Below are positions 47,366-59,904 of a stretch of 64,000 nt of DNA, in pieces. Made by a program: the position numbers and the translations under genes. Source of the stretch: Capitulum mitella (taxonomy: Eukaryota > Arthropoda > Thecostraca > Pollicipedomorpha > Pollicipedidae); the NCBI GenBank assembly GCA_030062745.1, contig CP099849.1, forward strand, positions 14,234,144 through 14,298,143, in the 5' to 3' direction. Position 1 is the first letter of the stretch; each line of letters starts with the position of its first letter. The notes beneath the pieces were generated by a model, which saw only the letters and a list, made by a program, of their open reading frames with translations, was not told the origin of the DNA and made no database searches.

Positions 47366-49603
47366 GTGAGAGGACACGGAACTTCCCCGGCCTGGGGCTA
47401 GCCGGGGCGACTTGCTCTTGTCTGTGGTGAGAGCTGGCTCGTGTGGTCGGTCCCAGAGTGAAGTAAGCCCCTCTTGTCCTGCTCCGTGGCGAGATAAGGC
47501 TGCCTTGGCCGCTCTGAGACGGGATAGCCGACACTGATTATGAAAATTCAGACAAGGAAGATGGTCTGCTGTGGGGGGAGGGAGGGGCGGACCTTCAGAC
47601 TGACGACTCGGCCCACTGAAGCGACTGGAGACAAACCATTTGGCGGGGGGGGGCATTCCCGGGGAGAATGATGATCTTTCCACCGAGCGTGACTGCAGGG
47701 GAAGGGAGGGACGGGAGAAACAAAATCATTGCTGACGCCGTGCTGATCAGTGATCATGTGGTTACGCGGCTGCGAACTTCTCCAGTTAAAACCTTGTATC
47801 AGAATTGCATCGCGATGATACTCTGTTTTCCAATGAGTGGTACCGGGTGCGGGGGAAGGTCGTCGGTCGATTTGCTGGTCGTAGAAAGGAAAGGTATTTC
47901 TGGAGTTCCTGGTGGCATAAGTGAACAGTGTATCTTTTTGGACTTGTCTCATACTTTTTCTTTATGCGGTATCCGTTTTTTTCAACGGGAATTAATTGAG
48001 CGTACATAAATGCAGGGGAGAAACAAATCATTAGCTTGCCAGTGCAACTACGTTGAAGTTGTATGATGATTGATTATTTTCGAATGAGCTTTATTAATAT
48101 GATTGGAAAATTTGTGTCTTTCATGGGAAGAATGTTCGTCTGAATTGTTTTTATTTTATCGCAAAGAGAATATTCATCCTTGTTGACCTTAAATAAATGG
48201 ACATGGTTCATTTAAAAGGGTCGCTGATAACGATTTCATCAACCGTTTTTGAAAATGTTCAGAAGGTTTAGAAAATGTAATGAACTGAAAATTGTTTTCT
48301 CTATCGTCCGGTTATATGACATAATGCGAGTCTGCTGTAGTGGACGCAAGCGTTCGTTGGTCTGCGCCAGCTTATGACGCCACGCAACAGCTGCAGATGG
48401 GACATAGACAAATAGAAGTGGGAAAACTGTAGGAAGTCGCTTTGAACCTTCACCAGTGTAGAGTCCTGAAACATAATGTCTATCACAGTTTTGGTTTCCA
48501 AGATTTCAGGTTACACTCAGCTATCGCAGCTGAAAAGACATTCAGAGAGAACATTTTATTTCAGTATTTCTTGATTTTGCAAAAATTATTGCACACATTA
48601 GTAGCGTAGTACAGATTCACTTGTAGGATCGAACCAGATTTGAAACCAGGTCTGAAAACAAAAGTGGAGGATATCGCAAGTCTATGATGGCTGACAGCCA
48701 CGCTTACGATTCTTCGCGAGTGCAGTATAATAAGAGTTCCTTGACGTCGCTCGAATGGAGTTTTGGTAACGCACGAAAACCTAAGATGAAAGGCCACCTG
48801 GAATCCCCACCCAGAGGCACCAGTTCATATTGCATTCCGTTTTGCTGCACTTTCAAACAAAGATGTGACTGACGTGCTTGCCAAGTGAAAGCGAATTTTA
48901 TTTTGAGATCTCCGATGAGATCACTCAAGGTTTATTTCAGCATAGCAGTTACGTTGGGAGTCGAATATGTACCGGTTGGCAAACAGGTCCCATTGGTCTT
49001 TTGGTATTTCTTGACCCTTGCCCGTTGTTCTTTTTTACCTTTAATACCTTAACCTTTACCAGAAAGCTGCTTTACCTGTCGGTGGGCTTCATGCTGTCAC
49101 AGTAACTGCACAGTTGTTAGTAATCGGCAAAAATTCCAGCACGACTAAAGGTAGCTTTAGACAAGTACGAGGACTGATACGCGTTTCATAGCCCTAATTA
49201 GTTTGTTCCGCGTCATTTTGCGGTCGACCGATATTGATTCTTGTATTCTTTCCTGGAGGCATTAAATCGGCCGCACCGGGGTGTGAATAGACGGGCCATG
49301 GCGGTACTTGTCAGCAGTGCGAACGATTCACCAGCCCGCTGCGACCTTTTCTTGCCACGGCGGGCTGTCCTTATGGTGGTGTTTCTTTTACCAGGCTCTG
49401 GTTACGGCGTGCGCATCACGAGTGGTGACGTCATGCCTATCGCCAACTGTTGACAGTGCCACCGTATCTCCGGCTGGTGACGGCCTGTGCCGATCGCCGC
49501 GGGAATTTCTGTTTACGGTGTGAATGTTGCCTGTTGGTGATGTGATACGTGCAGTGCACAGTATGTTCATGTGGGCCGTTGGTGACACGGCGTCTGCCGA
49601 CAG
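47366..49603. other. Intron, no feature recognised
   Basis: A 2.2 kb intron between exons 10 and 11. GC falls from about 47.9 kb on. I see no transposon of families A-C and no coding pattern. Confidence 0.4.
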
Positions 49604-49730
49604 CTCGTGATGGACCTGGAGAGGGCACTGTGGCAGGTGGAGTCGCGCCATCAGCTAATGGAGCACGAGCGGCGCCTGTATCAGCACTTCCTTCCAGCGC
49701 TGCCCGGCGCCGCTCACAGCGCCGCCGCCG
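49604..49730 (+). CDS. Large coiled-coil protein, exon 11
   Basis: Acceptor GTCTGCCGACAG, 42 codons plus one base (LVMDLERALWQVESRHQLME...), donor CGCCG|GTAAGC, phase 1. The last base joins the first two bases of exon 12 as Gly. Coiled coil, then a Pro/Ala hinge (FLPALPGAAHSAAA). Confidence 0.78.
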
Positions 49731-50824
49731 GTAAGCAACAACGCTGGTCACAGCGCTGTGCCGCGACCAGCGGGCGCCGATCTTTGCCCGACTTTCCCGA
49801 TGGCCGCTCTTTCATAGGCGCCGTGGGAAAGCCTTTTACGACTGCCAGTGTCGGTACGTGGCCCTCCGGGGTTCTGTCGGCTTTCGTTCAGGTGGCATGT
49901 CTCAAGATCTGAGAACGCTGATGTGTTTGCCGACTGAAAGTAGCGTGCGGTCCTCGGCTGCGTTTTGCGGGACTGGACTGTTCCGCACCCTTTGTTGGCT
50001 GTCCTAGAGCAAGCCCGGATATAAGTTATGTCCGAGAGAGCTTTTTGTTTTGTTGGGCGTGATTTATTGCGAAACCCTGCAGCTTCACTATGTCCGAGGG
50101 TCTACCAGCGTTCTCATTTTGATCATGGTTTTCCCTGTTAATGTCTTGGGCTTTGGCGTGGTAGAAAGAATCAGGTAGGTTAGTTTGCTGTCCTGGGCGA
50201 TCTTCGGCCAACCTTTTTTTTCCAACAGGTTTGGGTTGAACGGATTCTGCTGGCATACGTGATAATTGTACGGATATCTAAACTGAGTTGTTTTTTTTAC
50301 GTGAGATGTCTTCTCTCCTTTCTAGAGCCTTTTTATCAGGTGTTGGAAAATACTGGTATCCTGTTAGCTTTGAATGAATGCATTCACAAACCTATTGAAG
50401 TACAATTATCGGCCATTGGTTACTGTGTGTGACTACCATTGTAATGGTTTGCATTCTCAACCAGTCTTTCTGTTGTTATCACAGTATCGTCTCAGCAGTT
50501 TTCCAGATTTTGACAGCAACCATGCAAACGGTTTAGTCAGTTTCAAACGGTGGCAAATCAACATCTGTAAATTGAAACTCAATTATGGTTTGACCAAATA
50601 CTCTTGATTGGACCACTGTGTACCAATTGACCTTCCACTCCTGCTAAAGTTTCTAGATTTGCTGATGATTTGATCTTGACTTGCGAAGTTGTAGGCTATA
50701 TTTGTTACGAAAGTAGTTCTGCTGTGTTAATCATGGTTAGGTTTCCATTGAAAAGCCCGGTACGAAGAGGTTTTTGAAACGTTGACTCGCGATCGCAGCT
50801 GTACTTCATATTGTCGACTGGGAA
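49731..50824. other. Intron start, no feature recognised
   Basis: First part of the 8.5 kb intron between exons 11 and 12. AT-leaning, no repeat or coding pattern seen. Confidence 0.4.
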
Positions 50825-50828
50825 TTAA

Positions 50829-52055
50829 CCCGTCCCCGACTGGGGGGGCAGCTGACTGCCCCCCCTGAGGTTTTTCTGGGATTGCGAGAGAACCAACAAA
50901 CACAGAGTCGCGAAACTTTGTGTACCTTTTGCTTCATCAATTTTACATCTCATGTCAAAATTTTGACTTCAGGTCAGGTCCGGTGCCTGACCTAAGTCAG
51001 GTCAAACGGACCTATGTCCAAAAAAGTTTAGCGCCCTCTAACTTTTTTGCAAAACAAGATATCTCAATAATACTTTCAGGGATTAGTGATCGTGATAGAT
51101 GCAACAAATCTGTTATCTCAGATTTTTTCGGAATTTCCTTGGCCATTGACCTAAGGTCAACCCCATTTTTAAGACATGTCGCCGTTTTTTCGGAAATTGA
51201 CGGAATATTTCATAACGTTTTTAGTGTGGAGTGAAGCAGACATCTAGTTACCGTCAATGGGCAAAGTATCAATGACTTCCAGCCATTGACCTGAGGTCAG
51301 GTCACGAATAACTGTAGTGAGCCAAAATGTACCACCGTCAAAATCATCGATGAATTACTCAGAATGGGTAGAAAATGACAGAACGAGCTTGCACAGACGT
51401 AAGTAATACCAGGAGCCTCAAAAAGTTTGAAAAAATCGCATATTTTGGAAATAAACAGGCTCTCGCGAATAAAGCTCCGCCAGTTTTGTAGATTGGTAAC
51501 TAATGAATTTTTCCAAAATTTAAGCATGAGAAACCATCACAAGAACCACAAAGATCAGTAAAATTTATACATAGATCGTCGTTTTTTCGCGAAAATAAAG
51601 GAACGCTAAAATTAGTTCCCGTCAATTTGTGACCGCATACGGCAGCGGCGCACACCGACAGCTAGCGGGAGAATTGCCATGTCTTTAACTCAACGTTTCG
51701 GCTTATATATTAAACAAATCTGGGGAAATTAGACGTGTATCGGCAACCGCGGACCTTTACTTGTGCGATGGTACCTTTACCTATGCGTTATTAGTCACAG
51801 CCCTTGAGATTCAGGCCGTTGCTCGGTCTCATGCAGTCAGCTATGCGAAAACATGTATACAGGGCGTCAATTGGCTTACATATTTTCTAAAACTAAAAAT
51901 GGGACCAATTTCGAGCTCTGCTCGTCACAAACTTTCCAACGGTGTGTTTATTTTTATCGTGCGACCAACCATTCGTGAGTTAGAGAGGGGGCAGCCAACT
52001 GCCCCCTTCCCCCCCAGTCGCCCATGTTCGAAACGGACCGACAGTCGTGCACGGG
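50829..52055 (+). mobile_element. Family A non-coding transposon, copy 4
   Basis: TTAA at 50825-50828 and 52056-52059. The ends CCCGTCCCCGACTG and CAGTCGTGCACGGG match in 12 of 14 positions as inverted repeats. 1,227 bp, no protein. It is the best-preserved copy and defines the element borders. Confidence 0.93.
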
Positions 52056-52264
52056 TTAATGAAATGGGCGATGCAACGCCGCATTGGCGTTGAATGATAC
52101 GATACGTATTGCTACCATTTTCTCTTTTTGAGCCTTCGATTTTTTTGAAGTTGTGGATGTAGAAATCTAGTTTCTTGCCAAACAACACCTCCAGATGGCT
52201 GTCGTAAAAGCGGGGGATTTTCGGCGGTGCAGTAATTGAGTTGTTTTATTTAGTTTTCAGTATT

Positions 52265-52505
52265 GCAATTCTATCATTACGTGGCGAGTGCGCTGCGATG
52301 CGAGTCCGTCAGTACATGGAGAGTCTGTTGCAATGCGACTCGGTCATTACCGAATCTGCTGCATTGTGACTCCGTCAGTACGTGGCGAGTCTGCTGCGAT
52401 TCTAGTCTGTCAGTACGTTGTGAGTCTGCATGGTGCGAGTCCGTCAGTGTGTGGTACGCGTGTTGCGATGCGAGTCCGTCAGTACGTGGCGAGTCAGCTG
52501 TGATG
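52265..52505 (+). repeat. About 35-bp degenerate minisatellite
   Basis: Roughly seven units on GCGAGTCCGTCAGTACGTGG and GAGTCTGCTGCGAT, spaced 32-37 bases with many changes. Confidence 0.85.
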
Positions 52506-53399
52506 CAGACTTGTGCTCGACATCTTTTGGGTGATCCGGCTCTGGATCCGAATCACAGTGACTTAAGTCGGATTAGCCTTGGAATCACGTCTATTTTTAT
52601 TTGGCCGAATCAAAGGTGGTTCTCGCAAGGGTTTTCAAAAATCACCCAGAAATAAATGTGATTCTTACCAGTTTTGTGAGAAAATTGATAAAATATCGAT
52701 TCACGAGCTCTGTATTGATTCGAATCAGGCTTTGATTCAGAATGCCAATCATGCATCAGTGTTATCGCATTTAATATACAGGTTATATATATGTACGTAC
52801 CTTTACCATTTGATTACTCTATGATAAGGAGCCTAAGAATAAAATGCATGAAAAATGGCGGAATTTTTGTTACACAGTATATGCATATAGAAGGTGGCTA
52901 CATCCACATAATACACATGCATATAAATGTACGGCATGGAATATTTCAAACAATTAGAAATGCTCTACTTTCTGTGTACTTCACTGATATAACAGGCAGG
53001 AACGTAGCATAATATTAATATGTATCTAAAGTTAGAACAGAACCACGACAGTCATAGCTTCGGGTGTTCGTACGTGGTAGCTTTAACTAGTAGCTACTGC
53101 TGGTTAAGCCTAGCCAACTGATCTCCAGTAGATGTACCAGTACCCCGTAAGTCTACCACGTATGGGTCTTGTTTTATTTGAGCCACGGGTTGAAAATAAT
53201 ATTAATTACTTACAACGAATCAGGGGCGCCGATTTCTGTAAATGACTGGGGGGGGGGGCAAGCCGAGGGTCCGACAAACTAACCTCCCCCCAGATGTGGG
53301 TTTCTCAACGGATTCAGGCCTCTTGATTTTGACCAACGGAAACGCGTATTTTTTTGTTACTATTTATCAGATGCGAAATTTGATATATCGCCATGTGTA

Positions 53400-53400
53400 T

Positions 53401-53445
<45 letters not shown>

Positions 53446-53451
53446 AATATA
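53400..53451. repeat. (TA)n microsatellite
   Basis: About 20 TA units followed by ATGTATATAAATATA. A T-rich tract lies just after. Confidence 0.95.
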
Positions 53452-53867
53452 TATTTTCCTTTCTTCCTCTTTTTTTTCCTTTAAAACCGGCAGAAAACAT
53501 TGGGGGGCTCCAAACCAACATTGGGTGGGCCCAAATCAGCATGGTGGGGAGGTAGGGCCCTCACAAAGGAATACAAATCGATGCCCCTGCAAAGAATCTA
53601 TTCACGCAGTTTATTGTATCTGGACATGCTACATTCCTTTGTTTTAATTTTGTTTAAGGTGTGCATTTTAACGCTTATTGCCCTTTAATAGTTATGCACC
53701 GCCGTTTTTCTCAGTTGCGGCGCTCTAGTGAAAATAATGATCTATACTTTATGTTATGCAGAGGAGTTGATATAGGCAAGTGCCCATAAGCTGTTTGGCC
53801 AAAGATATATGGGTCAAATGACATGATGACCATGAAATGACTCAAAGTAAGGCACCTGATAATGTAA

Positions 53868-55080
53868 CCCTATTCCCGACAGGGGTTGGGCTGAATCCGC
53901 CCCCCTCGGGTTCTCTGCTTGCCAATTCCGGTGTTTTTGACGCAACTTTACGAAACCTGGTCATTTTTCCCAGCTATTCTTTCAACGTACTGTGCCAAAA
54001 TTTCGAAATTCAGTTTGCTCAGGGGCGGAGCCAGGCAACGTTTTTGGGAGACACCTCAGACCATTTTTGGCCCTATTCAGGGGAAAAGGAAAATGACTGC
54101 CAAAAATGACGTTTTTAAGATAGAACTTCAAACTTTATATGGGTGTTTGGATGAATAGTTGGGCAACGTGCGAATACAATTTGGTTTACCTGAAATCACT
54201 TAACAAGGTCAGGTCAAGGTCAAAGGTCAAAATTTGGTTTTATAGTAATTATTTCGGTGCTGTTTCTTTACAACGCTAAACCCAGAATATTTGTGACGTA
54301 GAACGGTGCCCTCTACTTGTGTATCAAGTTGCATATCAGGTTAATATCAGGTGGGGTCAAGGAGGTATGACCTAAAATGTCAGTGCGCGTACCCTATATC
54401 AATACCATAGCTGTAAAATGGAATTCTTGAAACAGAGTGAATGCAAGTGATTGAAAACGTTTAGAGATAATTTTAAATGCACATGAGATCATTCCAAGTG
54501 ACTCCAAGGTCACTGGAGGTCATTTAAAGTCAAAGATCACAAGTTGATCTGAGGAGCATATGACCATGGCAGTTCCCCTTTTCATGTCCCTGGCACCGCC
54601 TACGCTAACATTGTACAAACATTGTAATACGATTTGTACTTTCTTTAGCATACCATGACTAGCAGAAGCCCAAAAAAGTGTTTTTGCCTTTTTGTTCATT
54701 CATTTGTTGGGAAACTAATCCTCCTTTTTTTGAAACCCTGTGAACGCCTATGAATTTTCGCAAAAATTCATATATATGTACCAAGTTTAAAAGTTTCATC
54801 TATAGTCTCTCGATTCGTGCCAATTTCATCGAAATCGGGCCGTGAACAATGGAGTTGTAAGAAGTCCAAAAGTACCTCACATTTTGATATTTTTGCCCCC
54901 CCGCTATATTCTCCATTTCAAAATTTTGATTTTTTTCAAAGTGTAGTTTACGTCATGGCAGATCGATTGCCGTTTGTTGCGATGAAATAGGATGTGTAGT
55001 TCTCGAGATCTCAGGGGGGGGGGGGCGGAATCCGCCCCTGCCGGGAATCGGCCATACCGTCGGGCCCTCCGGGAATAGGG
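53868..55080 (+). mobile_element. Family B non-coding transposon, copy 4 (full length)
   Basis: Starts CCCTATTCCCGACAGG and ends CCGGGAATAGGG. 1,213 bp with all family blocks. The flanks read GTAA on the left and TTAG on the right, so the TTAA target has mutated or differed. No protein. Confidence 0.9.
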
Positions 55081-55689
55081 TTAGGGAATCGTACAGGTAC
55101 CACGAGGTCGGCTGTACCTATCGACTTGAGATCAAACATGCGTACCTGCTAGCAGCCTACTACTGACCTATGCAGTACACGGTAGAGGGACTTTGGCGTC
55201 AGTAGAATTACCTAGAGAATTCGAGTGTTTATTGTGCGAAAAAGGAGCAGGTACTTCATGAACACCTTTTATCTTACTTTTCCTTAATATGCTTGGTACT
55301 GATAGGCATGTTTCAAATAATCGGGCTGTGGAAATTTGGACCTTGTGGGGCTGTAAAACAGAGTTGATTATCTGGCTCACTGGGTATCCTCTTCATTGCA
55401 GTTTGGTGTGGTGGATTGCAGCCCGGAGATATTCGTCATAGGCATATCGGCATGTTATTTTATCACCGTACGTCACATATATAATTTGATTGCATAGGAT
55501 CAGAATGACGGTTTGGCAGATCCAGAACAAAATCAGAATCACAATGCTTGGATCCGGATCAGCATTTAAGTCACGGCTGTTGTTAAATCTGATCCGAATC
55601 AAATGCGATTTACGGCTTCATTTTCAAATTGGGTCCGGATTTAATGCGATTCACCTAAAAATCATGCGACTCTTGACCCGAATCAGAAC

Positions 55690-56420
55690 TGGATCAGAAT
55701 AAGACACAAGTCAGCTGCGATGCGAGTGCGTTGTTAGCCCGTGCGCCGCCGTCCGTCTGGCCGGACGGAGACAGGGTCTTGGCGCCGCTGTCCGCAGTGA
55801 AATAATGGTCAGCGTCCCGACGGCGGCGGTCGGTACGGCCGACAGGGGAAACCCGGTCCTGCTCCGACCCCGGCTCGTCGTCGCCGCTCATTTGGCGGTG
55901 CGGCGGCGGCCTGAGGACCGACCGTGCGGGCCGCGCTCCAATTACGCTGCCATCTCGGCCTGATTAGGTGCCACCAGCCGAGCAGCGAGCCACCGCCGCC
56001 ATTTGGCACCGATTCCACCGGCATCGATTTTCGCGTCAAATCCGTTTACGGTCGAGCGAGTGCGGGTGGTGGCGTTTTTGTGTTGCTGGCCCGCCGAGGG
56101 CGGACAGTGCCGGCCGCGGTCGGAGCGAGCTGTCCGGTCGCGGCATGGCCGGCCTGGGGCTTGAGTGGAGAGGGGGGGGGAACACAGCGCCAGCGCCGGA
56201 CCGCTAGTGTAGATCTCCAGACGCCTCTGTCGGGGGTTTATGAAATACGGTTATTCCAGGGGCGATGTCACGCGGTTAGCGTCGACGCTTGTGAAGTATA
56301 AGTTCCGTCTGGGTCGTGGGAGTGAAAATTCCCGACAGTTCCGCGAGGAAGCGACTGTCCCTAACGGACGACGCGGAGGTCCCGGTCGTTTACCTTCGCC
56401 TGGCTGGGGGAGGGGGTGGA
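55690..56420. other. CpG-rich island with a possible minus-strand first exon
   Basis: GC- and CpG-dense block inside the last long intron. On the minus strand a frame from 55891 begins MSGDDEPGSEQDR and runs 65 codons, with acidic and then Arg-rich, well-formed composition. A YY1-like word (CCGCCATTTGG) lies upstream of it, at about 55995. I cannot find a partner exon, so a gene is not supported. It could be a promoter or enhancer. Confidence 0.25.
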
Positions 56421-56458
56421 TGAGCACCGTTTCAGGTTGTTTGAGGATAACTTCAAAA

Positions 56459-56590
56459 TGAAAAGGCGCAGGTATACAAAACGTGTCGTGCGTCCTTATG
56501 CATCATTTTTACACTTAAAGTCAATGAAAAGGCGCAGGTATACAAAACGTGTCGTGCGTCCTTATACATCATTTTTACACTTAAAGTCAA
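56459..56590 (+). repeat. 66-bp tandem duplication
   Basis: Two copies of a unit starting TGAAAAGGCGCAGGTATAC and ending TTACACTTAAAGTCAA, with one clear difference (ATGCATC versus ATACATC). A recent duplication. Confidence 0.97.
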
Positions 56591-56599
56591 TTTTAAAAC

Positions 56600-58229
56600 T
56601 CGGAGTCACCTCAGGCCATTGACCTATGACAGGTTCAAATAAAACCATGTTTCGGAAAAATGAAACTGGCATAGAATTTTGTGGAATGCACTGGTTGACA
56701 TGAAAGTTGCCACATCAATACAGCATGGCAAGTGAAACAGTTCTATCTCGAATCTTTCAGAAATGTCCAGATCATTAGCCCGAGGTCAGCTAAACTTTCG
56801 TTCATTTTTACGTTTGCTGTTGAGATTGTGAGACTGGTTCGGCGGCTGTAAAGCTGTGATAGACATCCTGGTGCTTCTCACGTCATTTGCTGGCAATTCT
56901 TCCTTTGCTCGGTGACCTGGGGCCAGGTCACTTTTCATACAAAATTTTCGGAGTCGCAACGGAGCACAGTTCTTTGGTTTACAGTCGGGCATTGTTTATT
57001 GGTGTTTATTGGTGTTTATTTGTGCTTCGGAAGTACTGCTTCGTGATAGAGACTTACTTCCAATGGTGGCTCAATTCTTTTTAAGCCAAGGTGGCCGGAT
57101 TTGACCTTTTGAGGTACTACATCTTGAATATTTTCTATATTTCGTGTATCGAGACAGACGTGGAGGCCCCGGTTATAAGAAACGGACGGACGGTGACGTC
57201 CCGGTCGTCAGTAATGGACGGACGCGAATTTCCTACTCGTCAGTAATGTACGGACGGGCTCGGTTGATCACGCTACCGACCGTACGCGGTAAAACGCGGC
57301 TCGGCGGCGGCCACCGCCGCTCTGACGACGTTAACATACAAATGGAACTGTCAGAGGGCGGCTCCAGCCCATTCAGCCATCACCGGGAGCCGCTAACTTC
57401 CGTGCGGCCTGTTTGGGGACACTGTATTTTATCTGTGGTAGCTGTATGGCCGATGGGCGGTTGAGAGCCGGCTCGGCTCGTCACGGATGCCCGGAACGGC
57501 CGCATTGTGCTTTTTACCACCCAGCAGCATGGTGCCGCGCGGCGCCGGCCTGTGGCGCGTCGTTGGGGATTGCTTTGTCAGTGATGTTCGGCTGGGGGTG
57601 GGGTGCGCTGGGGCTCCGGCCGAAATATGGCGTCCGAAATGATGTGAGCCGCTAAGCCCGCCGGTCGCGTGTTGTAAACTGGGCGGCCGACTCCGCTGCT
57701 CGCTTTATGGGGGAGCTCCTGATTGCCTGACGTTGGCGTCGTCAGGCAACGTTGTCTGTTCGGGGATCACAGTACTTTGGTCCCTGTCGTTATGGTTTCC
57801 GGGCATTTCCAAACCTGCCTTGTGAAATACTTTCATCACATGGCTTGTTATACGGGCCTTCAGTTTTCATTCGTTTTGTGCAGATTACTGCGCCTGTGTC
57901 AGTGTATGCGCACGTCACTCACACAGCCGACATTCCATGAACGTGTTTTGTTTTCTGCGATGAATGCCGTTAAATGTTATGGTTTGAATACCCTGATGAA
58001 TCATCCAGAACCCGCGGACGTGAAGTCGAAAGCGGTTTCATTTAGCGACTTCGTCGTACATGGAGTTAGAACGACTTTTGCCTCCAAGTGTATCGAGCGT
58101 GTGATCTTTGCATCTATCCGTTAAGCGTTTACATTCGTCTCCCTCAGATAATTGCATTCTGAACCTGGCCGTGAAACGGCGTTTGCGTTTCGTGCGTCTG
58201 CCCCCATCTGGCCTGATTGTGTGCTTCAG
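56600..58229. other. Intronic DNA, CpG-rich in part
   Basis: The remainder of the intron before exon 12. About 57140-57700 is CpG-rich with GTACGGACGG-like short repeats. The frames at 57723-58124 are motif-free. No supported gene. Confidence 0.35.
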
Positions 58230-58504
58230 GCGGCTCCGGTCCGGACCTGGCCCGGGAAGTGTGGCTGTTCCCGACCGGTGAGCCGCGGCCGCCTCCGCCG
58301 CCGGCTGACGCCGACGAGGACTGCAGCTGGGAGGACTGCGAGGACGGCAAGCCGCCGGCCGAGCGGGCCGAGGACAGGCCGACGGAGGAGCGTGAGGACG
58401 GACCACCGCCGCCGCCGCCGCCGCCGCCGGCCGCCGCCGGCTGCCGGGACCTGCTGGCGCAGTTGGACGACAGTTTGCAGGCCGAGTTCCACAAGACGGT
58501 GCAG
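58230..58504 (+). CDS. Large coiled-coil protein, exon 12
   Basis: Acceptor TTGTGTGCTTCAG. The first two bases complete the Gly codon from exon 11, a phase-1 join that supports both borders. It encodes 91 further codons: GSGPDLAREVWLFPTGEP, then Pro-rich, acidic (DADEDCSWEDCEDG) and polyproline segments, then a helix (CRDLLAQLDDSLQAEF). Donor GTGCAG|GTGAGC, phase 0. The C-terminal end lies further on. Confidence 0.75.
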
Positions 58505-58957
58505 GTGAGCGGTGCCACCGGCAGTCGCGGCCAGGTCCTGGATACAGTGGTCACTCCGGAACGGTCCTAGATACAGTGGTCACTCAGACCGAGGCGGTCA
58601 GACGTTAGTGGAACGGTCCTTCGTGATTACGGATATGAGTGGTTGTTAGTGATTACGGGTCACCCTCGGTGAATCATGATCATGATGTTTCTGCGTTATC
58701 TTGAGTGATGGATGGTCCCGTACTACCGTTCATGGTCATCAAGATCGACAAATGATCAGACGCCGCCAGCTGTCGTCATATGACCACTCACTTCCACTTT
58801 GGCCGTTGGATATCGTCACCCTGGCCAAATCTGCAGGTATTCTGCCCTTGTCGCGTACCTTTGTGTGCATGACGCGGCTCCCAGCGGCGGCGTGCGGCGG
58901 CCGTACGTACCGTCTGTACGTCGGTCCCGCGCTGGCTGTTCGTCCGGCGGCAGCCAG

Positions 58958-59119
58958 TCGGCCCGGCCGCAGGCCGCGGCCGGCAGTCGGCGCTCCCAAT
59001 CGATCGCCAGCGGCGGCCGCCCGCGTGTCCGCCCCGCTGCCGGACCGCCAACGGTGCCGCCGCCGCCGCCGCCGCCCCGGCCCCTGCCCCGGCCCCGGCC
59101 GCCCGAGACTCGGCGCTGA
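58958..59119 (+). CDS. Possible last exon of the coiled-coil gene
   Basis: After an acceptor-like GGCGGCAGCCAG, a phase-0 frame gives 53 residues rich in Arg, Pro, Ser and Ala (SARPQAAAGSRRSQS..., then seven prolines) and a TGA at 59117-59119. A second acceptor four bases earlier opens another frame that ends at 59169. Neither has a domain, and GC-rich DNA makes such frames by chance. The first AATAAA I found downstream is at 60676. Confidence 0.3.
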   Translation, partial: SARPQAAAGSRRSQSIASGGRPRVRPAAGPPTVPPPPPPPRPLPRPRPPETRR

Positions 59120-59751
59120 GGCCTCTGTGGCTACAGCAGGCTAGGCTTTCGCGCGGCCGGGCAGCATAGAAAACGTGCGGTCCGTCCGCAGGCACCTAGT
59201 TTCGCCAGTTAACCGCTGGCGATGTTGACAACTTGGACGGCAGCCGGCGGCGGCCCGGGAGCTGGACGTCCGTCCGTCAGCCGTGACGAGACTGCGCCGA
59301 GCCGCGCCCGCTCGTCGTCTCAGTTAAATCTTAACGACGTGCTGCAACCACCGCGGTCGCGTTACAAACGATGTCCCCGGCGGCCGTGTCGGGACGGGAC
59401 GAGGTGGCGGCGCCGCTGCCCGCCCTCAGCGCTGGAGACCGTCGGGTGCCGCGCCGGAGTCGGTAGCGCTCCTTCCTGGGACAAATTGCAGCGATGAAAC
59501 TGTGGAAATTTCGTCGTAAAAAGCGGAAGCGGTGTCCGGGCTTGGCGGCGGAGTGCCGGGACTGACAGAGTGTTGTCGCGCTCGTGAAGTGTTGGGAACA
59601 ATAATCGTTTCGGTTCGCCGGTGACTGATGGCCGGCGGGCGGTGGTGGGGCCTCCCGGCCACTGAACGTGGCTGCACCGGCCGGCCGTCGACGACGACTG
59701 TCGTCAGGTCGCTCACAGCAGACCCCCACACGCCCGCCAATCAGCGGGCCC

Positions 59752-59904
<153 letters not shown>

